Source of the DNA: Polaribacter sp. MED152
Lineage (GTDB): Bacteria; Bacteroidota; Bacteroidia; Flavobacteriales; Flavobacteriaceae
Assembly (NCBI RefSeq): GCF_000152945.2
Contig: NC_020830.1
Location: 1,560,501 to 1,624,500, forward strand
Direction: 5' to 3'
Length of the DNA: 64,000 nt
Part shown: positions 14,526-22,394 of the stretch, in pieces
Layout: each line of letters opens with the position of its first letter
How positions within the stretch are numbered: position 1 is the stretch's first letter
Program-made: the position numbers and the translations under genes
Notes under the pieces: model-generated
Database searches by the model: none
What the model was told of the DNA's origin: nothing
What the model saw: only the letters and a program-made list of their open reading frames with translations

Positions 14526-16988
14526 ATGAAAAAACAAATAATAACCCTAGGTCTTCTGCTAGTAGCACTTTTTATTGGTTGTGATAGTAAGAAAAACAAC
14601 TCTGTTACCAATAATAATACTGCAACTATTTATCACAATGGAGATATCATTACCATGGATGGTGAAAAACCAGTTTATGTGGATGCTTTGGTAGAAAATG
14701 AAGGTAAAATTGCTTTTATTGGCAGTTATGAAGACGCTTTGGAAAACTATGGAAGTGATACTCAAAAAATTAACTTGAATGGTAAAACGCTTTTACCTGG
14801 GTTTATTGATGGTCATGGGCATATTTATAATACAGGTATGCTAGGTATGGCAGCCAATATATTACCTGCACCAGATGGCCCTGGTACTGATTTTGATAGC
14901 CTTGTTGAGGCCGTGAAAGAATGGACCGAAACAGAAAACGGAAAGTTTATGACTACTAAAATTGGTTGGATCATGGGTAATGGCTATGATGACTCCCAAC
15001 TAAAAGAAAAAACGCATCCTACTAGAGAAGTATTAGACAAGATTTCAACTACAGAGCCTGTCATAGTTATCCATCAATCAGGGCATATTGCTTGTGTAAA
15101 TACCAAAGCACTAGAGGTTATAGGTTACACCAAAGATTCAAAAGAAATAGAAGGCGGAGTTATTCGAAGAGATAAAAACGGAATGCCTAATGGTGTTTTA
15201 GAGGAAGCCGCATTTTTTAATGCACTTCTTCCAATTATTGCAGCGAATTCAGATCAAGAATTGCAATTAAAATCTGTTGAAAAAGGCCAAGAGGCTTATG
15301 CCAAATACGGCTATACCACTGCTCAAGATGGTAGAAGTACTCCAGATGTTACAGCAGCATTTAAAGAGGCTGTAGCTCAAAACAAATTTTTTATAGATGT
15401 TGTTGCCTACCCAGATATTATTTGGAACAAGGAAGCAGTTACACCAGAATTTTACAAGGAAGACAGAAGCTACACCAATCATTATCGTATTGGAGGTGTA
15501 AAACTTACCTTAGATGGTTCACCACAAGGTAAAACAGCTTGGCTTTCTAAATGCTACCATGTAAATCCAGAAGGTCAAGAAGGATGCTATACAGGTTATC
15601 CAATAATGCCAGATGAAAAAGCCATAGAATATGTAACAACTGCCTTTGAAAACAAATGGCAAATTATGGCTCATACAAACGGAGATGCAGCCATCGATCA
15701 ATTTATCAAAGCCATAGATGCAGCCATTAAGACAAACGGTTACGAAGATCATAGAAGTGTTATGATACATGGACAAACACTTCAAAAAGAACAAATACCA
15801 GAATTGACTCGTTTAGATATATATCCTTCGCTCTTTCCTATGCATACCTTTTATTGGGGAGATTGGCATAGAGAATCTGTTTTAGGAGAAGAACGAGCTG
15901 CCTATATTTCACCAACTCGAGATGTAGTAGATGCAGGAATGACCATTACATCTCATCATGATGCACCAGTAACATTCCCAAATTCATTGCGCGTTTTAGA
16001 TGCTACCGTAAACCGAGTTACACGTAGTGGATTTATACTAGGTCCAGATCAAAGATTAACTGCTTACGAAGGACTAAAAACATTAACAGAGTGGGCTGCC
16101 ATTCAACATTTTGAGGAAGATTATAAGGGAACCTTAGCCGTTGGAAAATTAGCAGATTTCGTGATATTGGATAAAAATCCTTTAAAAGTAGATCCACTCA
16201 CCATCAATACAATTCAAGTTCTAGAAACAATCAAAGAAGGAAAAATGGTATATCAAAAAGAAAACATGTCTGGAAACTGGAATCAGACTGCTATTGAAGA
16301 TGATGTGCAAGAAGCATTAAATTTTGCCATTCAACAAATTAATCCCAATGCAAAATTAAAAGAGATTATAAGTGCAAAAAAGCAGGTAGTTAAAGGCTTG
16401 AACTACGATTTTAGGTTTACTTTAGATAATGGCGAGACCTGGAACGCTTTAGTTTATAGAGACCTTGATAGCAATTTAAAGCTAAATAAAAAAAGTAAAA
16501 TCGCCCTTGCTGGAGGATGGTCTGATGTTAGTATCGAAAATGATGTGCAAGAAGCATTAAATTTTGCCATCCAAGAAATTAATACTAACGCCAGTCTAAA
16601 AAAGGTTATTAGTGCCAAAAAGCAAGTGGTTAAAGGTTTGAATTACGACCTTAAATTCATGCTAAACAATGGAGAAATTTGGTCGGTACTTGTTTACAGA
16701 GATCTTGATGGAAATTTAAGCATCACAGAAAAAGCAAAAACAACTATGCCTGGAGGATGGTCTGATACAGAAATTACAGACGATGTAAAAGCAGCTACAA
16801 ATTACGTACTTTCTAAAATGAACAATGCTTCTGCTCTTAAAGAAATAGTATCAGCTAAAAGCCAAGTGGTAAAAGGCATCAATTATAAAGTAACTTTTAG
16901 CCTGGAAAACAACACGGTTTGGACGGCTACTGTAAATCGTGATCTTGATGGAAAATATGCAATTATTCAAGAAGCAAAAAAGCAATAA
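14526..16988 (+). CDS. Amidohydrolase (YtcJ-like) lipoprotein fused to three cystatin-like domains
   Basis: 820 residues, lipobox LFIGC. Residues about 35-575 are a metal-dependent amidohydrolase of the YtcJ type: PGFIDGHGHIYN (metal-binding HxH), LTLDGSPQGKTAWLSKCY, MAHTNGDAAID, MIHGQTL, SHHDAPV and the closing GKLADFVILDKNPL. Residues about 580-820 are three tandem units of 80 residues, each with a helix, the cystatin signature Q-V-V-K-G (about 620, 700 and 780), NYD/NYK, and VYRDLDGN. Cystatins block papain-type cysteine proteases. Units one and two share 30 identical bases at 16301 and 16541, exactly 240 bases apart, so they arose by recent duplication. The third unit is more diverged. 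Substrate unknown. Confidence 0.85.
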   Translation: MKKQIITLGLLLVALFIGCDSKKNNSVTNNNTATIYHNGDIITMDGEKPVYVDALVENEGKIAFIGSYEDALENYGSDTQKINLNGKTLLPGFIDGHGHIYNTGMLGMAANILPAPDGPGTDFDSLVEAVKEWTETENGKFMTTKIGWIMGNGYDDSQLKEKTHPTREVLDKISTTEPVIVIHQSGHIACVNTKALEVIGYTKDSKEIEGGVIRRDKNGMPNGVLEEAAFFNALLPIIAANSDQELQLKSVEKGQEAYAKYGYTTAQDGRSTPDVTAAFKEAVAQNKFFIDVVAYPDIIWNKEAVTPEFYKEDRSYTNHYRIGGVKLTLDGSPQGKTAWLSKCYHVNPEGQEGCYTGYPIMPDEKAIEYVTTAFENKWQIMAHTNGDAAIDQFIKAIDAAIKTNGYEDHRSVMIHGQTLQKEQIPELTRLDIYPSLFPMHTFYWGDWHRESVLGEERAAYISPTRDVVDAGMTITSHHDAPVTFPNSLRVLDATVNRVTRSGFILGPDQRLTAYEGLKTLTEWAAIQHFEEDYKGTLAVGKLADFVILDKNPLKVDPLTINTIQVLETIKEGKMVYQKENMSGNWNQTAIEDDVQEALNFAIQQINPNAKLKEIISAKKQVVKGLNYDFRFTLDNGETWNALVYRDLDSNLKLNKKSKIALAGGWSDVSIENDVQEALNFAIQEINTNASLKKVISAKKQVVKGLNYDLKFMLNNGEIWSVLVYRDLDGNLSITEKAKTTMPGGWSDTEITDDVKAATNYVLSKMNNASALKEIVSAKSQVVKGINYKVTFSLENNTVWTATVNRDLDGKYAIIQEAKKQ
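16290..16985 (+). repeat. Three in-frame 240-base repeats encoding cystatin-like units
   Basis: An identical 30-base stretch starts at 16301 and 16541 (period 240). The third unit begins near 16780 and keeps the protein pattern more than the DNA. Each unit contains the Q-V-V-K-G motif. Confidence 0.8.
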
Positions 16989-17009
16989 AATAATTAAAAC
17001 ATACAACCA

Positions 17010-17723
17010 ATGCTTAAGAAAATAATACTATTCGTATGTTTAATAGGTGCTTCTGTCTCATTTGCTCAGACAGAAGATACTGTAGAAATTGATCCATCAA
17101 AACCTACCAACTTATATACACAAATTAATACGTTAGGTGAGTTAAATGCTTACGATGGGTTTAACACCTATGGTACAAGAATCAATTTTCAATATGCGTT
17201 CAATCCCGATAATCTTGTTTTGGCTGAAGTTCCGTTATTGTATAATGATGCTACCAGCAAATTTGGTCTTTCAGACATTAGAGTAAGGTATTTTAGGGCA
17301 GTTAAAAGAAATATTTCAAAATCAATTATCGCTATTGCACCTTTTGCAGATATAACGATACCCACAGGTTCAGCACAAAATGGTCTTGGTTCTGATACTT
17401 GGTCTATAGCTGCAGGTGCTGTAGTTGGAATTGTATTAAATGAAAAACTTTCTCTTTTTCCAGGGGCTAACTACGTGTATTTGACAGCGTCTAAAGAAAG
17501 TGGATTGGGCTTACAAACCAATATGAGTTTAAAATTTAACAAACGAACATTTATGTTTGTAAATCCTATGGTTACTTTTTTTGATTTTGAAACCGTTTGG
17601 CAAGGTGAATTAAACTTAAATTATATTGTTACACCTAGCAAATTTAAAGTCAATTTAGGTTGGGTTCCAAATTTTACTTATGACATAAATACCATAAGGA
17701 TTGGTGCTACATTTTTTATATAA
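17010..17723 (+). CDS. Outer-membrane beta-barrel protein
   Basis: 237 residues with a signal peptide ending SFAQ (about residue 20). The mature part alternates polar and hydrophobic residues in strands, with IAPFADITIPTGSAQNGLGS resembling the MetA-pathway outer-membrane (phenol degradation) family, and ends in a terminal strand (IRIGATFFI). It is 21 bases after the amidohydrolase-cystatin gene and 17 bases before the META lipoprotein, so it is likely in the same transcript. Substrate unknown. Confidence 0.65.
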   Translation: MLKKIILFVCLIGASVSFAQTEDTVEIDPSKPTNLYTQINTLGELNAYDGFNTYGTRINFQYAFNPDNLVLAEVPLLYNDATSKFGLSDIRVRYFRAVKRNISKSIIAIAPFADITIPTGSAQNGLGSDTWSIAAGAVVGIVLNEKLSLFPGANYVYLTASKESGLGLQTNMSLKFNKRTFMFVNPMVTFFDFETVWQGELNLNYIVTPSKFKVNLGWVPNFTYDINTIRIGATFFI

Positions 17724-17740
17724 TTAGATAAATTTTTAAA

Positions 17741-18754
17741 ATGCTAAAAATTAAACTTTTATCAATCGTATTAATTCTATTCATTAATTGCCAATCAAAT
17801 ACTAAAGAGACCATACTTTGGGTAAATAGTAACAAAGTGAGTTGTGGCACTGAAAACGACAAATGTCTACAGATTCAAAAAGGTGAAAATTTTCAAAATG
17901 GTGAATGGGAAAATTTTAAATCAAAAATTACAGGTTTTGATTATCAAGAGGGATTCATCTATAAATTAAGAGTCAAGGAAACGCCAGTAGAAAATTCATC
18001 ATCAGAGGCATCTAAAAAAAAATATACTTTAGTTGAAACTATTTTGAAAAAGGAAGATCAAAAATTAAAGTTAAATGGAAACTGGGAAGCATTTAAAATT
18101 AATGGTTCTATTATAAAACAGCGACGTATAGTTGGTGCAGGAGGTATTCCTCAATTGCACATCGATATTGAACAAATGAAAATTAGAGGTAATGATAATT
18201 GCAATAATTTTAGAGGTACAATAAAAAAACTCAATGAAACTGAAATTGAATGGGGCCCTATGGCCACTACCCTAAAAATGTGCGCTGACATGTCTATACC
18301 AAAAAGGTTTAACCCTGCAATGGAAGCTGTAAAAAAATATAAATTTAAAGGTGATAACCTGATTTTAACAGATGAAAATGGCAATGAATTATTCGAGTTC
18401 ATAAGGCTTGCTGATACAAAAATGCGGTTAAATGATCTTTGGGCTTTAGAAGCGATAGAGGGTAAATCTATTTTGGATACAAAAGCGCCAACTATTGAAA
18501 TTCAAAGTAAAAAAATGCGTTTGATGGGGAATGATGGTTGTAATAATTTTTCAGGAGAAATTACAACTTTAACTAACACTGAATTTACTGTAGGAAGATT
18601 ACGATCAACTAAAAAAATGTGTGAAGATATGACGCTTTCCAACAGATTTAACCATCTCCTAAATAGCGTTAGAAGTTATAGATTATCAGAACTAAAACTC
18701 TCATTAATTGATGAGTTAGGCAATGTCGTTTTAGTATTCAAAAAAATAGATTAA
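17741..18754 (+). CDS. Lipoprotein with DUF4377 and two META/HslJ domains
   Basis: 337 residues, lipobox LFINC. Residues about 24-105 are DUF4377-like (LWVNSNKVSCGTENDKCLQI, then GFDYQEGFIYKLRVKE). Two META domains follow at about 113-220 and 227-337, each with a G-N-D-x-C-N-N-F-x-G turn and a matching K-M-C-x-D-M later, so each probably has one disulfide. META domains occur in HslJ, a heat-inducible outer-membrane protein linked to novobiocin resistance in E. coli. The tandem duplication is the odd feature. It lies in the run of envelope genes. Confidence 0.8.
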   Translation: MLKIKLLSIVLILFINCQSNTKETILWVNSNKVSCGTENDKCLQIQKGENFQNGEWENFKSKITGFDYQEGFIYKLRVKETPVENSSSEASKKKYTLVETILKKEDQKLKLNGNWEAFKINGSIIKQRRIVGAGGIPQLHIDIEQMKIRGNDNCNNFRGTIKKLNETEIEWGPMATTLKMCADMSIPKRFNPAMEAVKKYKFKGDNLILTDENGNELFEFIRLADTKMRLNDLWALEAIEGKSILDTKAPTIEIQSKKMRLMGNDGCNNFSGEITTLTNTEFTVGRLRSTKKMCEDMTLSNRFNHLLNSVRSYRLSELKLSLIDELGNVVLVFKKID

Positions 18755-18779
18755 GCATCTATATAAATTCAACATAAAT

Positions 18780-19202
18780 ATGAAAAAAACAACCATTTTA
18801 ATTGCAACCTTCATTCTTTTAGTTTCTAGTTATTCTTTTGGACAAGATGAAGATAATGGATGGGTATTACTCTCTACAAAAAAGGTTTCATATAAAGCAG
18901 AAACTGATAAAGTAAATATGCTTACAAAGGTTAAAAATTTATCGAAAATTAAACTAAAATGTACGCAAGGAACTTTTAAACTAAAACAAATCCGAGTGGA
19001 AATGTCAGATGGTACCAAAAAAGAATTTAAACCCAAAGGATTAGGAGTACTTACTAAAGGTACATCTTCATTTACTTATGATCTTCCAGGTGACGATCTA
19101 AAGTTAAAAGCATTGGAAATAGATTATGGTTCTTATGGAAGCATGCTAATTACCAAGCGAGGGATAGTGGAAATTTGGGGTAAGAAACGCAATGAAAAAT
19201 AA
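18780..19202 (+). CDS. Secreted DUF2541-like protein
   Basis: 140 residues. The signal peptide ends SYSFGQ (about residue 22). The mature 118 residues form one beta domain: WVLLSTKKVSYKAETDKVNM, then KIKLKCTQGTFKLKQIRVEM, then KGTSSFTYDLPGDDLKLKAL. This matches the layout of DUF2541 proteins such as E. coli YaaI in the periplasm. Function unknown. It is 25 bases after the META lipoprotein and 25 before the DUF4136 lipoprotein. Confidence 0.6.
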   Translation: MKKTTILIATFILLVSSYSFGQDEDNGWVLLSTKKVSYKAETDKVNMLTKVKNLSKIKLKCTQGTFKLKQIRVEMSDGTKKEFKPKGLGVLTKGTSSFTYDLPGDDLKLKALEIDYGSYGSMLITKRGIVEIWGKKRNEK

Positions 19203-19227
19203 AACTCATTTAATTAATTAAAAAATT

Positions 19228-19758
19228 ATGGCTAAAACAAAACTTGTTATTTTAAGTTTAATTATCATTTTAGTGTCTTCTTGCGGTTCCGTAAAAACAG
19301 CTTCAGACTTCGATAGCAGTGTTGATTTTACAAAATTTAAAACATTTGGTTTTGCAAAAGAATCCAACAATTTAAAAATTAATGATATAGTAAAAGGTCG
19401 GATAACTAAAGCTATATCTCAAAATCTAGAAAATAAAGGACTTATTGCATCTTTAAATCCAGATATACTTATTGACTTAAATGTACAAACCAAAGAGAAA
19501 AAGAACTACATAACCAATCAAATTGGTATTAGTGGCTCTATTGGAAGACGTTGGAGAATTGGATCAAATATGAGTACATCCAATACACAGCAAATAAATC
19601 AAACAGAAGGTACACTTACTATTAATTTAGTGGATGCTGCTCAGAAACAATTAATTTGGATGGGTTCTGCTACAAGTATTGTCAATCAAAAAAGTACAAA
19701 CCAAGAGAATTTGACAAAAACGATTAATGAAATACTGATCAATTTTCCGCCTAAATAA
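19228..19758 (+). CDS. DUF4136 lipoprotein
   Basis: 176 residues, lipobox LVSSC. DUF4136 pattern: DFDSSVDFTKFKTFGF after the lipobox, a helix IVKGRITKAISQNLENKGL, then DILIDLNVQTKEKK, a Ser/Gly/Asn-rich loop, and TLTINLVDAAQKQLIWMGSA. These proteins are small envelope lipoproteins of unknown role. It belongs to the same run. Confidence 0.82.
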   Translation: MAKTKLVILSLIIILVSSCGSVKTASDFDSSVDFTKFKTFGFAKESNNLKINDIVKGRITKAISQNLENKGLIASLNPDILIDLNVQTKEKKNYITNQIGISGSIGRRWRIGSNMSTSNTQQINQTEGTLTINLVDAAQKQLIWMGSATSIVNQKSTNQENLTKTINEILINFPPK

Positions 19759-19872
19759 AAATGCATTTCATTGTAGTAGAAAAAAGATTCGAAATTTCGT
19801 TTATAAACCCTATATAGCAAAACACCTAGCAAAACATAATTTTTATAAAGTTCAGTTTAAAAATAATAAACC

Positions 19873-21021
19873 ATGTTTAAAAAAAGTTTTTTCTTATATC
19901 TAATACTTTTTATTATAGTCTTATCTATAAGTTCATGCTCTTTAATTAAAATTGAAAGTGACCAAAAGCCTCTAGGTACAAAAGAACTGAATACAAGGCT
20001 ATTAACACAGAACTTCGCAAAAGAAGCTATGGATCGTGTAGAAATGGCTGCCGACAGTATTTATAGTTTAGCCACCAATGAGAAAAACATACAGCTAAAT
20101 ACATTACAATGGAAAATTCAAACTTCTCAGGAGTTAGGTAAATTTAGCTTTCAAACAGAACCACGAATTGCATTAATGGATACTTGGGCCTATTTTTTAG
20201 AAGTCAAAAATTCATTGGAAAACCCAAAATTGTTAAAGCTATTTGGAACTTATAAAAATGTAGCGCTTGATGCTGTAAATACAAATATAGAAGGTATTCA
20301 AAAAGTTGCTACTAATGTACTTACAAAAGATGAGTATCATAAAATCAAGAGTTTTGTAGAAGATTACGCTAATAATTTTTCACTATTATCCCAGGAAGAA
20401 TTCAAACATAAGTCTATTAGACAATCCTATTTAGAATTCAAAAATATACCTGATAGTCTTGCCATTCAAACTGTGGGTACATTATCTGAAGTAGTAGCTG
20501 ATGCTACTAATCGCTTTGGGTATTATTCAGAGGCTTCTGGAAAACGCATCAACTGGAAAACAAAAATGCTTTTACGAGAAAAAGGATTAGATTCATTAAA
20601 TCTCGAGGCTAAAATGGCAGAAATAGATAGGCAGTTTAATCGATTACTTGAGGTTGCCGAAAACTCTCCTGAAACCATAGAACAAGCTATCAAAGAATTT
20701 AGAGAAAATATGGGCCCTCTTGTCAGCAGTCTTAATTATGAAATAGGATCGGCTATGGAGAGCTTTTCGTCGGATGTTCTGTTAGTTGATGGTATGATTC
20801 GTAGGGAAAGAGTTGCTTTAGATTCTATCATAAAACGAGAGCGCCTGGCCTTAACAGCTAAAGCAGATTCTTTAGTAGAAACTGGTATTGAAAGTGCCTT
20901 TGATAGCATTGGCAAAACCTTAAGAAATTTAATAATATACTTCATATTGCTTTTTGTTGTTGTATTAGGGCTACCTTTTTACTTGGGTTATTTTATAGGT
21001 AAACGAAAATCAAAATCTTAA
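19873..21021 (+). CDS. Helical lipoprotein with C-terminal membrane helix, unknown function
   Basis: 382 residues. The N-terminus is LSISSCSLIKI after a hydrophobic stretch, probably a lipobox. The body is largely helical and acidic/basic (FAKEAMDRVEMAADSIYSLA, then IDRQFNRLLEVAENSPETIE), consistent with long coiled helices. A C-terminal transmembrane helix (NLIIYFILLFVVVLGLPFYL) ends in a basic tail. Having both a lipid anchor and a C-terminal helix is unusual and would tether both ends to membranes. Last gene of the same-strand series, 114 bases after the DUF4136 gene, so it may have its own promoter. Not recognised. Confidence 0.55.
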   Translation: MFKKSFFLYLILFIIVLSISSCSLIKIESDQKPLGTKELNTRLLTQNFAKEAMDRVEMAADSIYSLATNEKNIQLNTLQWKIQTSQELGKFSFQTEPRIALMDTWAYFLEVKNSLENPKLLKLFGTYKNVALDAVNTNIEGIQKVATNVLTKDEYHKIKSFVEDYANNFSLLSQEEFKHKSIRQSYLEFKNIPDSLAIQTVGTLSEVVADATNRFGYYSEASGKRINWKTKMLLREKGLDSLNLEAKMAEIDRQFNRLLEVAENSPETIEQAIKEFRENMGPLVSSLNYEIGSAMESFSSDVLLVDGMIRRERVALDSIIKRERLALTAKADSLVETGIESAFDSIGKTLRNLIIYFILLFVVVLGLPFYLGYFIGKRKSKS

Positions 21022-21227
21022 TGTATTCTGAGCATACGTTCCTATTATTTTATAGCGACATCGCTTTTTGATTCATAGATGAATCACCCATTTCTTAATG
21101 TCTGTTTTTCAAACCCATAATATTTGATTGTTTATTTATGGTTTAAATGAAACCTCAAGGAAGGGTAGATAACAAATTCATCAAGAAAAAAAACAGAATA
21201 AACTACTGGCAATTCAGAATATACTGA
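21022..21227 (+). other. Gap after the envelope gene run
   Basis: It contains a small hairpin AGCGACATCGCT followed by T (21054-21069), a possible weak terminator. Nothing else recognised before element G. Confidence 0.4.
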
Positions 21228-21332
21228 ATGGGTAGTTCTCGGTTACCTACAAAAGTACTGCCCAACCTTCTATCTGCGATTTATTTGCTAACTTTAGTAA
21301 TTAAATGCACAACCAACCTTTCACAAAGAAGT
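21228..21332 (+). repeat. Cassette-boundary-like element G
   Basis: The core GATTTATTTGCTAACTTTAG (21278-21297) is preceded by ACCTACAAAAGTAC and followed by AATTAAATGCACAACCAACC and TTCACAAAG. The open frame of the following hydrolase reads into it, but that part is not coding. Confidence 0.75.
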
Positions 21333-21335
21333 TGT

Positions 21336-22226
21336 ATGACATCTAAAAAAAGAATGACAGGAAACTTTGTAGATAACTTGAGATATTATTTCAAGCATAA
21401 TAATACCAATTTGAAAAGCAATTATTCTTACATTTCAACTGATTTTGGAAAAGTAAGGGTTTTTGATACAAAAGGTAAAAAGCCTGTAATAATTTCGGTA
21501 CCTGATGGACCAAATGTCATTGAACATCATGAAAACTTGATTTCGGAACTTTCAAGAGACTTTAGAATTGTTTGCTTTGAGTTTTTTGGAATTGGAAAAT
21601 CATACCCTAATTCAAAATTTAATTATTCGTTAAATAAGGCATCTAGCTTAATAATAAACATAATGGACATTTTAAGAATTGACAGAGCAATTCTTTGTTT
21701 TTCTTGTTCCAATGGTTTGTATGCTATAAAAACTGCGGAACTATTTCCCAATCGAATTGTACATTTATTCTTGTCACAAACACCATCAATGAACGCAATG
21801 GTAAAATGGACTGATATGAACATTCCAAAAATATTGCGATATCCCGTAATCGGACAAATAGTAAATTCAGTTACAGAAAAAAAACTAACGAAAATATGGT
21901 ACAAACAAGCCTTGCCTAAGGAGACTGATAAAACTAATTATGTAAAAACTGCAATATCATCATTAGAAAATGGCGGTTGTTTTTGTCTCTCTGGGCTAGT
22001 GCAAGGCCTCGAAAAGGAAAAGAAAACAAAAATGAACGTCTTGGAAGTACCTTCAACAATAATTTGGGGAACAAAAGATTATACGCATAGAAAAACAGAT
22101 AATAAATCAATTATCGAACACTTACCGAACTGCGAAATAATCGAATTCGAAAATTGCGGACATTTTCCTGAACTAGAAGATTCAAAAAGATATGTAAAGC
22201 TAATAAATGAAAAGCTAAAACGATAA
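21336..22226 (+). CDS. Alpha/beta-hydrolase fold protein
   Basis: 296 residues. Signatures: oxyanion region after strand 3 (VIISVPDGPNVIEHHENLI), nucleophile elbow C-F-S-C-S-N-G (about residue 125, where the usual G-x-S-x-G starts with Ser), acid IIWGTKDYTH and catalytic His ENCGHFPELE. It is a possible esterase, thioesterase or C-C hydrolase. An upstream start at 21228 would translate the repeat element, so ATG at 21336 is used. ATG at 21354 is also possible. It is a single gene between elements G and H. Confidence 0.8.
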   Translation: MTSKKRMTGNFVDNLRYYFKHNNTNLKSNYSYISTDFGKVRVFDTKGKKPVIISVPDGPNVIEHHENLISELSRDFRIVCFEFFGIGKSYPNSKFNYSLNKASSLIINIMDILRIDRAILCFSCSNGLYAIKTAELFPNRIVHLFLSQTPSMNAMVKWTDMNIPKILRYPVIGQIVNSVTEKKLTKIWYKQALPKETDKTNYVKTAISSLENGGCFCLSGLVQGLEKEKKTKMNVLEVPSTIIWGTKDYTHRKTDNKSIIEHLPNCEIIEFENCGHFPELEDSKRYVKLINEKLKR

Positions 22227-22232
22227 GAAACA

Positions 22233-22360
22233 CCTAGTATAACAACGTGTATAATTCATCCTACTTCCCTCCTACTTAAAACTCCTGACCGACTTTCTAT
22301 CTGTTATTTATTTGCTAACTTAGTACTTGAACATACGACTAACCTTTCAAAAATTCGTTA
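22233..22360 (+). repeat. Cassette-boundary-like element H
   Basis: The opening ACAACGTGTATAATTCATCC (22248-22267) is followed by CTTAAAACTCCTGACCGACT, the core TTATTTATTTGCTAACTTAG (about 22304-22323), then ATACGACTAACCTTTC and CGTTAGCG at the right end. It begins 7 bases after the hydrolase stop. The outer AACAACG and CGTTAG can pair. Confidence 0.75.
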
Positions 22361-22394
22361 GCGATAATTGAAGCAACGTACTAAAAACTAAAAT

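Noticed and set aside
16301..16985. CRISPR-like direct repeats
   Set aside because: The period is 240 bases within a coding frame and encodes protein domains.
21228..21335. N-terminal extension of the alpha/beta hydrolase from an upstream ATG
   Set aside because: These 36 codons translate repeat element G, whose other copies are non-coding.
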